Source of the DNA: Pseudomonadota bacterium
GTDB lineage: Bacteria > Pseudomonadota > Gammaproteobacteria > Burkholderiales > Methylophilaceae
Length of the DNA stretch: 64,000 nt
Direction: 5' to 3'
NCBI GenBank assembly: GCA_029556915.1
Contig: JAKQIT010000072.1
Coordinates: forward strand, 1 to 64,000
Position numbers and translations under genes: made by a program. How positions within the stretch are numbered: the stretch's first letter is position 1; every line of letters starts with the position of its first letter. Shown here piece by piece: positions 1 to 6,080 of the stretch. The notes below the pieces were generated by a model, which was not told the origin of the DNA, did no database searches, and worked only from the letters and a program-made list of their open reading frames with translations.

Positions 1-85
1 TCTTAGATAGTGCTGTATAACCAACATTGAACGATTCGTAGTCTTGAACGACTTCAAGTTTGAATTCTTTTGTGTATTTAGACAT
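1..85 (-). CDS. IS3-family transposase OrfA, N-terminal fragment (runs off window)
   Basis: The minus-strand frame starting at 85 encodes MSKYTKEFKLEVVQDYES and then NVGYTALSK before leaving the window. This resembles the first helix of the helix-turn-helix in IS3/IS150 OrfA proteins, which bind the insertion sequence ends and are extended by programmed frameshifting into the OrfAB transposase. A Shine-Dalgarno-like AAGGTG lies 8 bases upstream of the ATG, inside the terminal repeat. Only 28 residues are visible, so whether the element is intact cannot be judged. Confidence 0.7.
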   Translation of the reverse strand, partial: MSKYTKEFKLEVVQDYESFNVGYTALSK

Positions 86-140
86 GAAAACTGCACCTTA
101 ATGAGTTGGACAAAGTGTCCAACTTTTGGGGTGCAGTTCA
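1..140 (-). mobile_element. IS3-family (IS150-group-like) insertion sequence, terminal part
   Basis: The start of an IS3-type OrfA reads leftwards out of the window and is preceded by a terminal sequence that, read on the minus strand from position 140, begins TGAACTGCACCCC and continues with AAAAGTTGGACA. That pattern is characteristic of IS3/IS150-group ends. The end contains nested inverted repeats: AACTGCACC (89-97) with GGTGCAGTT (130-138), and GTTGGACA (105-112) with TGTCCAAC (116-123). The other end is outside the window, so target duplication cannot be examined. Confidence 0.75.
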
Positions 141-184
141 AAAAGAGGGCTCTTTAGTAATATTAACTTTGGAGATTAATATTT

Positions 185-352
185 TTAAGCTAAGCGAGTT
201 AACTTCCATGTTACAGCCTTACCTGCATACGGGGGCATAGTATTCCCTTTTGCAATTGGGGCGGTGGTAGTAGGTGTTCCAACAACTTGCCAAACACCAC
301 TTTCAGGACATTTCTCACCAGTTCTTGCTGTAGTACCTAATGGCATAGCCAT
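185..352 (-). CDS. Small conserved-type protein (55 aa), function unknown
   Basis: The frame encodes a 55-residue protein beginning MAMPLGTTARTGEKCPESG and continuing through a GTPTTTAP segment to a PPYAGKAVTWKL end. I chose the ATG at 352 because AAGGAG sits a proper distance before it; an ATG five codons upstream overlaps that ribosome-binding site. The layout (GTxARTGExCPxSGxWxVVG near the start, a PP pair, then a short strand-forming end) is reminiscent of tiny YjzC-like proteins of unknown function, but this is recollection rather than proof. It lies divergent from the XRE regulator gene and may share its control region. Confidence 0.5.
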   Translation of the reverse strand: MAMPLGTTARTGEKCPESGVWQVVGTPTTTAPIAKGNTMPPYAGKAVTWKLTRLA

Positions 353-391
353 AAATTTCTCCTTCATAAGTAATAGTCAAAAATACTTCCA

Positions 392-406
392 AACGAAAAG
401 TTCGTT
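392..406. promoter_or_regulatory. Inverted repeat, candidate operator for the XRE regulator
   Basis: AACGAA and TTCGTT flank a 3-base spacer, a perfect 6-bp inverted repeat in the divergent gap between the 55-aa gene and the XRE gene. Phage-type repressors commonly bind such dyads and autoregulate. No second copy was noticed, so assignment is tentative. Confidence 0.35.
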
Positions 407-442
407 ATAAAAGTACATTTATTATCGCCAGTAAGAATTGTA

Positions 443-471
443 TTGTCAAGAACAAAATGTAGTGTTATTCT
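443..471 (+). promoter_or_regulatory. Candidate sigma-70 promoter of the XRE-ImmA operon
   Basis: TTGTCA (443-448) and TATTCT (466-471) are separated by 17 bases, a good match to a -35/-10 pair. The expected start of transcription would be near 478, just before the AGGAG ribosome-binding site (481-485) and the ATG at 494. Confidence 0.45.
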
Positions 472-493
472 GAACTTAATAGGAGAGTAAGAT

Positions 494-823
494 ATGGCAA
501 CAGTTTTAGGTAACAAAATTAGAGTAGAAAGAAAAAAACTTGGATTCACACTAGACCATTTAGCTGGCCTTATAGATTCAAGTAAAAGTTATGTTTGGGA
601 GCTTGAAAATAAAGATGACATTAATCCAACGGCTGAAAAAATCTCTAAACTTGCTACAGCATTAAAGGTTCCAGTGGAGTATCTATTGAATGATAAACAA
701 GAAGAACTTACAGAGTTGGATAACACAAAATCTTTATGGAGAAGATACGAAAATCTTACTCCTGATAAAAAAGCTACTATTGAAGCAGTATTATCAGCTC
801 TAGAAAATGGGTCAAAATCCTAG
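494..823 (+). CDS. XRE-family HTH transcriptional regulator
   Basis: A 109-residue protein with a Cro/C1-type helix-turn-helix in roughly residues 8-66 (GNKIRVERKKLGFTLDHLA, then SKSYVWELEN), followed by a short helical C-terminal region ending near residue 109. Such proteins bind operator dyads as dimers. It starts at an ATG with AGGAG upstream. The downstream ImmA/IrrE-like peptidase gene overlaps it by 17 bases, the usual arrangement of a repressor with a peptidase that inactivates it, here probably controlling mobile-element genes. A toxin-antitoxin role is an alternative for such pairs. Confidence 0.85.
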   Translation: MATVLGNKIRVERKKLGFTLDHLAGLIDSSKSYVWELENKDDINPTAEKISKLATALKVPVEYLLNDKQEELTELDNTKSLWRRYENLTPDKKATIEAVLSALENGSKS

Positions 824-1670
824 TACACCACCAGCATGGGGAATTGAACTCTCAAAACTTTGGGTTCAATCTTCTATGCCATTTCCAATTAAGCCAATAG
901 AAATAGCATATGAAGTTTCTAAGGTAAGGTTTGATGACAAGATAGCTGCTATAAAAGGTCATAATGCTACTGGCATAGATGGAATGCTTACTAAAAGCAG
1001 TAAAGCAAATGAGTGGTTTATTCTTTATGACGAAACTGTTCAATCTAAGGGAAGAATAAATTTTACAATTGCCCATGAGTTTGGTCATTACTTATTACAT
1101 CGTGATAAAGAATCAAATTTTGAGTGCTCACAATCTAAAATATTAGGTTATGGTAATCAACAATTTATTCAAATTGAAAAAGAAGCAAATATATTTGCCT
1201 CTTACTTGCTAATGCCAATTGATGATTTTAGAAGTCAGATAAATGGCAATCAATTTACTTTAGAGTTATTAAGTCATTGTGCAGATAGATACGATGTTTC
1301 TTTAACTGCTTGTGTTCTTAAATGGATACAATTTACAGAAGAAACAGCAATTGTGGTTTTATCTAGAGATGAACATATATTGTGGTCTTATCCAAGTAAC
1401 TCAGCAAAAAAGCAAAATATATTTTTCAAAAAAGGTACACCATTACCTCAGCAGGTTCTATCTAGGATTGCCAATATTTATGAAACTAATACAACTTTTA
1501 GATATGAACCTGGTGTATGGCATCCGAATTTAGATTCAATTGAGAGTTTAATTATTTCTGATAAATACGAAACAGAGTTATTTGTAATTCGTTTTCCTAA
1601 TGCAAATTTGAAAGATTTTGAAGAAGAAAGCACATTTGATACTTTTGATTTGATGAGTTGGAATAAATAA
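807..1670 (+). CDS. ImmA/IrrE-family zinc metallopeptidase
   Basis: A 287-residue protein with the zinc-binding HExxH motif as HEFGHYLLH at about residues 90-98, followed by an EKEANIFASYLLMP stretch that supplies the third metal ligand in this family (COG2856). ImmA of ICEBs1 cleaves its partner repressor to induce excision. The overlap with the XRE gene implies translational coupling and a functional pair. The C-terminal 130 residues are less recognisable and may be a sensor region. A terminator follows immediately, so the two genes form a complete operon. Confidence 0.85.
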   Translation: MGQNPSTPPAWGIELSKLWVQSSMPFPIKPIEIAYEVSKVRFDDKIAAIKGHNATGIDGMLTKSSKANEWFILYDETVQSKGRINFTIAHEFGHYLLHRDKESNFECSQSKILGYGNQQFIQIEKEANIFASYLLMPIDDFRSQINGNQFTLELLSHCADRYDVSLTACVLKWIQFTEETAIVVLSRDEHILWSYPSNSAKKQNIFFKKGTPLPQQVLSRIANIYETNTTFRYEPGVWHPNLDSIESLIISDKYETELFVIRFPNANLKDFEEESTFDTFDLMSWNK

Positions 1671-1690
1671 TCTGTGTTAGTAAATTCATA

Positions 1691-1713
1691 AACCACCTTC
1701 GGGTGGTTTTTTA
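1691..1713 (+). terminator. Rho-independent terminator of the XRE-ImmA operon
   Basis: AACCACC pairs with GGTGGTT around a UUCG tetraloop closed by C-G, followed by a T-rich tail. It starts 21 bases after the ImmA stop codon. Confidence 0.9.
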
Positions 1714-1786
1714 TTTCTGCTAGATCGTTGACATTCATTTTTTATTTCTTATAACCATATAGCAACCGATACAAATGGAGATAAAA

Positions 1787-1948
1787 ATGCAAATTCAACA
1801 AAGAAAGAGAAAACAAATTAAAGATATTGGCTACACCATCAGGCTTGATGAAAAGCTTTTAGATAAAGTAAGAGATAAAGCTAATGAAAAAGATATGTCA
1901 GTGAATTTGTATATCAACACTGTCTTAATGATTGAGGTGGAGAAGTAG
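1787..1948 (+). CDS. Small ribbon-helix-helix-like protein (53 aa)
   Basis: A 53-residue frame begins MQIQQRKRKQIKDIGYTIRL and ends VLMIEVEK. The segment GYTIRLDEKLLDKVRDKAN followed by SVNLYINTVLMIEVE has the strand-helix-helix pattern of Arc/MetJ-type DNA-binding proteins (YTIRLD as the DNA-contacting strand). The ATG has TGGAG six bases upstream. It stands alone between the ImmA terminator and the rep gene and may regulate rep or the element's copy number; that role is inference from position only. The protein is too short for many gene callers. Confidence 0.65.
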   Translation: MQIQQRKRKQIKDIGYTIRLDEKLLDKVRDKANEKDMSVNLYINTVLMIEVEK

Positions 1949-1955
1949 AAAATAA

Positions 1956-1984
1956 AAATGCCCAAGTTGGATGCTTGAGCATTT
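1956..1984. repeat. Imperfect hairpin after the RHH gene
   Basis: AAATGCCCAAG (1956-1966) can pair with CTTGAGCATTT (1974-1984) with one mismatch and a 7-base loop. No T-tract follows, so it may be a weak terminator or an operator upstream of rep. Confidence 0.35.
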
Positions 1985-2106
1985 CTGAAAATACTACCTT
2001 GAACGGGGCGATGTATTTGATAGACCTATCTTATTAAAAAAAACAAGTAAGTCAATATCATAAACACATAAATTTTCAGAATTATAAAAATAATAATGGA
2101 GATTTT

Positions 2107-3099
2107 ATGTTTGATAGTTTTATTGATTCATTACCTGAGAAAGTCAGAAGCACTAACAGCTTTGAATATGGCACAAAATTCAGAACCAAAGAATCTGCAC
2201 TCAATTACAAATACATTGAAGTTAGCCAATACTTAAAGAAACAAATCATTATTGATATTGATAGACCAGGAGCAGCTCACGATTGGGAAGATAGAAATCT
2301 ACCAGCACCGTCTTGGATTGCAATCAATTCAGAAAATGCACACTGTCATTATTGTTATCAACTCAATACTCCAGTTGTTTATACAGAAGCAGGTAGAAGA
2401 GCACCTCAGCAGTATTTTGAGGCTGTAGATAATGCTTTAACTAATTACCTTGATGGAGATAAGGGGTATGTAGGTAAATTTACTAAGAACCCACTACACC
2501 CAAGCTGGAAAATCATTAAACATTACAAAAGCTATGATTTAAGTGAGTTTCAAGAATATATAAACCTAACACCCAGAAGAAAGAGCACAGAACTAAAATT
2601 TGATATTGAAGGTAGGAACAGCACACTGTTTCATACACTTAGATTTTTTGCATACCAAATTGTTAAAAAACATATCAAGTTTGAACAATTCAAATCAGAG
2701 GTAGAAGATAGAGGCTTTGAAATTAATTTAGAGTTTGAAGGGTGGCCAGATGGTCAATTGTATGCAAAAGAAGTGCTACAGACCGTTAATTCAATCAGCA
2801 AATGGACTTGGAAGAATCAACACCTACTTGATAAGCATGTTAATCGTGGTGTGATGAATTTACCTGATTCAATGCCATTGGATGAAAAACAAACAGCAAG
2901 TGCATATTACTCACATGAAGTAAGAACAAAAACCGTTCTAGAATCCATTATTGAATCAGTGAAGGCATTAAAATCACAAGGCACACCTATCACTCAACAA
3001 TCCGTATCAATCCACTCTAAATGCTCATTATTGACTACTAAAAAATATTGGAAACAAGTTGCTTCAATGTTTAATTTATATATTTACTCAAATACTTAG
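2107..3099 (+). CDS. Replication initiator / primase-type Rep protein (Replicase family)
   Basis: A 330-residue protein whose N-terminal half has archaeo-eukaryotic primase-like hallmarks: IIIDIDRP (hhhDhD metal-binding motif, about residues 48-55) and NAHCHYCYQL (sxH-type motif, about 78-87), then a GDKGYVGKFTKNPLHPSW stretch typical of the Replicase family that includes ColE2-type Rep. The C-terminal third has helical segments ending SIHSKCSLLTTKKYWKQV that could bind origin DNA. ColE2 Rep primes at an origin just downstream of its gene; here an inverted repeat lies 28 bases downstream. In an integrated element this could support transient replication after excision. Confidence 0.75.
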   Translation: MFDSFIDSLPEKVRSTNSFEYGTKFRTKESALNYKYIEVSQYLKKQIIIDIDRPGAAHDWEDRNLPAPSWIAINSENAHCHYCYQLNTPVVYTEAGRRAPQQYFEAVDNALTNYLDGDKGYVGKFTKNPLHPSWKIIKHYKSYDLSEFQEYINLTPRRKSTELKFDIEGRNSTLFHTLRFFAYQIVKKHIKFEQFKSEVEDRGFEINLEFEGWPDGQLYAKEVLQTVNSISKWTWKNQHLLDKHVNRGVMNLPDSMPLDEKQTASAYYSHEVRTKTVLESIIESVKALKSQGTPITQQSVSIHSKCSLLTTKKYWKQVASMFNLYIYSNT

Positions 3100-3126
3100 T
3101 TGATAAAAACAACTATGGTATGCGAT

Positions 3127-3148
3127 GGTGTAGTCAGATAGCTACACC
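3127..3148. repeat. Inverted repeat downstream of rep, candidate origin or terminator
   Basis: GGTGTAG (3127-3133) and CTACACC (3142-3148) form a perfect 7-bp dyad with an 8-base spacer, 28 bases past the rep stop codon. It has no T-tract, which argues against a simple terminator. ColE2-type origins lie in this position, so a replication site is possible. Confidence 0.35.
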
Positions 3149-3288
3149 GTAAAGATTTGAACTTTGTAGTTGAATATTCTCATTTTCAGACAATTATCAA
3201 TCTGTATTATTTTTATCCAGAAGGTACAATTAAAATAATTAATACTTGAACAAAGCTAACAAATAAAAATGGGAAATCTTTAAATAAT

Positions 3289-4377
3289 ATGAAAAAGTAT
3301 CTTGATGGCTTTGTGTACTATGCGGACCGCATACTTCAATTAAGAAAATATTTCAAGTTTCATAATATTATAACCAGAGTGGTGGTTATATTCGGGTTGT
3401 CACTAATTATCTCTGCACAGAACTTAATTCAAAGTTTCGTGGTTGCATTGTATGAAAAGAAATTTGGCGAATCTGAATTTTTAAGATTGATATTCGTTAA
3501 TGAGTATTCGCCAATAATCGGTTTGATTCTTGTGGCAATTGGACTGCTTTACAATTTACTTGCAACTGTAGGATTGGAGTGGGCAGATTCACTTAAAAAT
3601 GCAATTCCAAAAAAACCTGAGTTTAGTTTAGAAATTTTAGATATGGATGAAAATATACTGCCTCTAGATTTCAGAATGAGAGGCTTGAAAATTCTAAATA
3701 ATTTAAAAGATTATCCTGAGTTTTACATACCACGACCTAATTCATTTTTTGGAAATACTAATATTTCTCTTTTGGATTCTAGAGCAAATGAGGACTTATA
3801 CAAAGAACGAGCAGAATTTTTAGAGTTATGGAGTGGTGCAGAAGTCTTAAGCTTTAATATTAAAAATGTTAGCAGTGTTTCTGCAACCAATTTAGAAGTA
3901 AAGATACATTGTAAAAAGTTAACATCATTAGCTATGGATAATGGAAATTCATTTACACCAAAATTACCAGCAAAGGAAAAAAGAGGACTTTTAGACTTTC
4001 ATCGGCATGACTTTAATCTAGCTTCAAAATTGGATATTGATGATTCACATACACATTCAAAATATATATTTACATGGAAATTGGGAAGCTTAGTTGCTCA
4101 GCGAAATCGTTTATCAGAAACAAAAATTTTTATGAGAACAGAAGAAGCTTTTGAGCTTTCTGTCATGATTTATTGCGAAGAACTTTCAGAGCCGATTGAA
4201 ATTATTTATCAAATATCTCCTCCAGATTCACAACATACTCTAACAACAGATGATTTATATGATGAAAAATTTGATGAGCTAATAAACACTTCCGTCATGG
4301 ATGGATACATTGAGAGGTATCGTAAAGTTATAGTTGATAACTATCTGAATCCATCAAAGGGTAATTTAGTACCTTGA
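3289..4377 (+). CDS. Uncharacterised membrane-anchored protein (362 aa)
   Basis: I do not recognise a family. The N-terminus carries two hydrophobic segments, about residues 28-53 (VVVIFGLSLIISAQNLI) and 75-95 (PIIGLILVAIGLLYNLLATV), followed by a polar region of about 260 residues. The latter has a strand-rich part (LSFNIKNVSSVSATNLEVKI; ELSVMIYCEELSEPIEIIY) that could be an immunoglobulin-like fold, and a charged C-terminus. Topology would be hairpin-anchored with the large domain on one side. It stands alone as cargo between rep and the mobilisation genes; an entry-exclusion or defence-type role is possible but unsupported. Confidence 0.6.
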   Translation: MKKYLDGFVYYADRILQLRKYFKFHNIITRVVVIFGLSLIISAQNLIQSFVVALYEKKFGESEFLRLIFVNEYSPIIGLILVAIGLLYNLLATVGLEWADSLKNAIPKKPEFSLEILDMDENILPLDFRMRGLKILNNLKDYPEFYIPRPNSFFGNTNISLLDSRANEDLYKERAEFLELWSGAEVLSFNIKNVSSVSATNLEVKIHCKKLTSLAMDNGNSFTPKLPAKEKRGLLDFHRHDFNLASKLDIDDSHTHSKYIFTWKLGSLVAQRNRLSETKIFMRTEEAFELSVMIYCEELSEPIEIIYQISPPDSQHTLTTDDLYDEKFDELINTSVMDGYIERYRKVIVDNYLNPSKGNLVP

Positions 4378-4421
4378 TACATTTGCTTGGGAGACTGAAG
4401 TTTGGATTAATGTTTTAATTG

Positions 4422-4712
4422 TTACTCTTCAGGGAAAATTACAGTATCACCTTCATATATAAAAATATTTTCACGATTCCTCCATTGAATATGAACTTGG
4501 TTAGCTACTAAATCTATTTGATAGCAACCATATATTACTTCTGGCACTTCAGTTGATGAGGTATAGGTAAGGAGCGAGATTTCAGTTTCACTCTCACAAA
4601 AAGTATCTGTTAGAACTATTTTCCCTCCACCTTTATTTTCAATCCAAGCAAGAACTTTTGCATTACTTACCAATGGCAAAGTGATTAAAAGTAATGCAAT
4701 AAGTTTGTTCAT
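4422..4712 (-). CDS. Small secreted protein of unknown function (96 aa)
   Basis: The protein opens with a clear signal peptide (MNKLIALLLITLPLVSNA, cleavage expected after the final Ala), leaving a mature domain of about 78 residues: a WIENKGGGKIVLTDTFC stretch, then YGCYQIDLVANQVHIQW. Two cysteines in the mature part could form a disulfide in the periplasm. A GGGKIVLT-type core with a C-terminal strand is shared with small proteins often seen in phages and plasmids, whose role is unknown. It is the only minus-strand cargo gene here and faces divergently from the DUF805 gene. Confidence 0.6.
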   Translation of the reverse strand: MNKLIALLLITLPLVSNAKVLAWIENKGGGKIVLTDTFCESETEISLLTYTSSTEVPEVIYGCYQIDLVANQVHIQWRNRENIFIYEGDTVIFPEE

Positions 4713-4816
4713 GATTTTCCCTTTATTTTTAGTAAAGCAGAAAATTACTGAAAATCAATATTGAATTGACTAATCCAAAATATTTCTTATGTTGTTAAAA
4801 AACATAGGGGATTATT

Positions 4817-5224
4817 GTGGAAAAAAATATATTTGAGATAATTTATTTTAAGTTTAAAGCTATTTTTACAGGAAGAATGAACAACTGGAAGTTCTTCAAG
4901 ATACAATTTTTCTTATATTTAATAAATTTGTTCGGAACCAAAGCCTCTAGTTATGTTCCTTATGTAAATAAGGAGTTTGGCCAACTCCCTGCACAGGTTA
5001 TGCAATATGTAATAGCAACTGCTCTTGCATGCGGAATTTGCTTATGTGTTGTTTCTTATGCAAAGAGGTTTCACGATATTAACTTGAGTGGATATTTTGC
5101 AATCATAGCTTTTCCACTCGTTTTTATTGATGAATTATTTTTACTTTCTTGTCTGGTAAGCATAATATTAATTTGGTGGCCAGGTAGCAAAGTTGCTAAT
5201 AAATATGGTGAAATTCCAAACTGA
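4817..5224 (+). CDS. DUF805-family inner membrane protein
   Basis: A 135-residue protein with the DUF805 (YhaH-like) pattern: a conserved GRMNNWKFFKIQFFLY start after a cytoplasmic lead, several hydrophobic helices, a KRFHDINLSGYFAII motif corresponding to the family RRLHDxxxSGWW element, and an ending WWPGSKVANKYGEIPN matching the usual PGxxGxNxYGxxP tail. The start is a GTG with a GGGGA ribosome-binding site upstream. Members are integral membrane proteins of unknown function, usually chromosomal; here it appears to be cargo of the mobile element. Confidence 0.75.
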   Translation: MEKNIFEIIYFKFKAIFTGRMNNWKFFKIQFFLYLINLFGTKASSYVPYVNKEFGQLPAQVMQYVIATALACGICLCVVSYAKRFHDINLSGYFAIIAFPLVFIDELFLLSCLVSIILIWWPGSKVANKYGEIPN

Positions 5225-5671
5225 AAATAAGCTAATTTTTTCAAATTCTACTATTCCCCTCGTTACTCTACACAATAAAAATGAGAGAGTAACAGTTTGA
5301 TATTTTCAAAATCACTCTTAAATTTATAGTCTGTTGCTTGCAACTCCACTCACTGCATTTTTAATGCTTTTATGTTTTTATATACCCTAGCCAACACTGA
5401 AAAATTTCAATTGAAAATTGATAATTTTTCGAAAACCCCAAAAATCTAAACCTGCAATATTTAGCAACATCATTATTCGCATTCACCATAAAGTCAAAAA
5501 CAACAACTCAAAATCCACCCCAAAATTCTTATAGCACCCTACTTCCAAAGTTGGAAAAAACCCCTAAATTTTAACCATTGCTATATTCGACGGGGCTTTT
5601 ATGAGGGGGGGCTTGTTTTTCAGTATTTTTTTACTATAGTTAATATATAACTAGAAAAAAGTGAGCTGAAA
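5225..5671 (+). other. Non-coding region upstream of the mobilisation genes, candidate oriT
   Basis: This 447-base AT-rich stretch has no convincing gene. It holds short dyads: GCATT/AATGC around a 3-base loop (5355-5367), the 12-bp palindrome TTTCAATTGAAA (5405-5416), and TTCCAA/TTGGAA around AG (5543-5556), followed by a G-run near 5605. Transfer origins usually sit immediately upstream of the relaxosome accessory gene, so this is the likeliest oriT of the element. I see no nick site I can name. Confidence 0.4.
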
Positions 5672-6061
5672 ATGCCAAAACTTAAAGACATAAATGCACC
5701 AAAAAAAATTGAATGCTCTTTCAATTTAACACCAGTTGCTAAAAATTCATTAGCTAGTGCTGCTCAAGAATTCAAACTTACTCAATCCGAAATCATAGAA
5801 AATCTGATAATGAATTTTGATAACCAAAAAAGATTATTCAGCAGTATTGATTACATTGAAAAGAGAGAAAAATTATTTACTGAGATGGTGCAAAAAATTC
5901 AAATGGGTCTTGATTTAAACACAGAGTTTAATCATGCAATAAGAGCAAACTCAAACAGACATGAAGAATTGTATGGAATTGTAGAAGACCATAAAAAAAG
6001 CTTTGAAACATTCAAGTCGTCATTGGTTACTTACTTAGAAGGGAAATTTAATAGTCTATAA
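5672..6061 (+). CDS. Putative relaxosome accessory protein (MobC/TraY-like position)
   Basis: A 129-residue protein starting MPKLKDINAPKKIECSFNL, in which IECSFNLTPVAKNSLASAAQ followed by LTQSEIIENLIMNF fits a ribbon-helix-helix DNA-binding domain (roughly residues 12-50). The remainder is charged and helical, possibly coiled coil. The relaxase gene starts 19 bases downstream. Small RHH proteins in this place commonly bind oriT and recruit the relaxase; the function is inferred from fold and context. Confidence 0.6.
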   Translation: MPKLKDINAPKKIECSFNLTPVAKNSLASAAQEFKLTQSEIIENLIMNFDNQKRLFSSIDYIEKREKLFTEMVQKIQMGLDLNTEFNHAIRANSNRHEELYGIVEDHKKSFETFKSSLVTYLEGKFNSL

Positions 6062-6080
6062 AAATTATTAAAAAGAGATT

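Noticed and set aside
364..549. Minus-strand frame of 61 codons upstream of the XRE gene
   Set aside because: It overlaps the promoter and the XRE start and shows no protein-family pattern; the 55-aa gene beginning at 352 is the better candidate.
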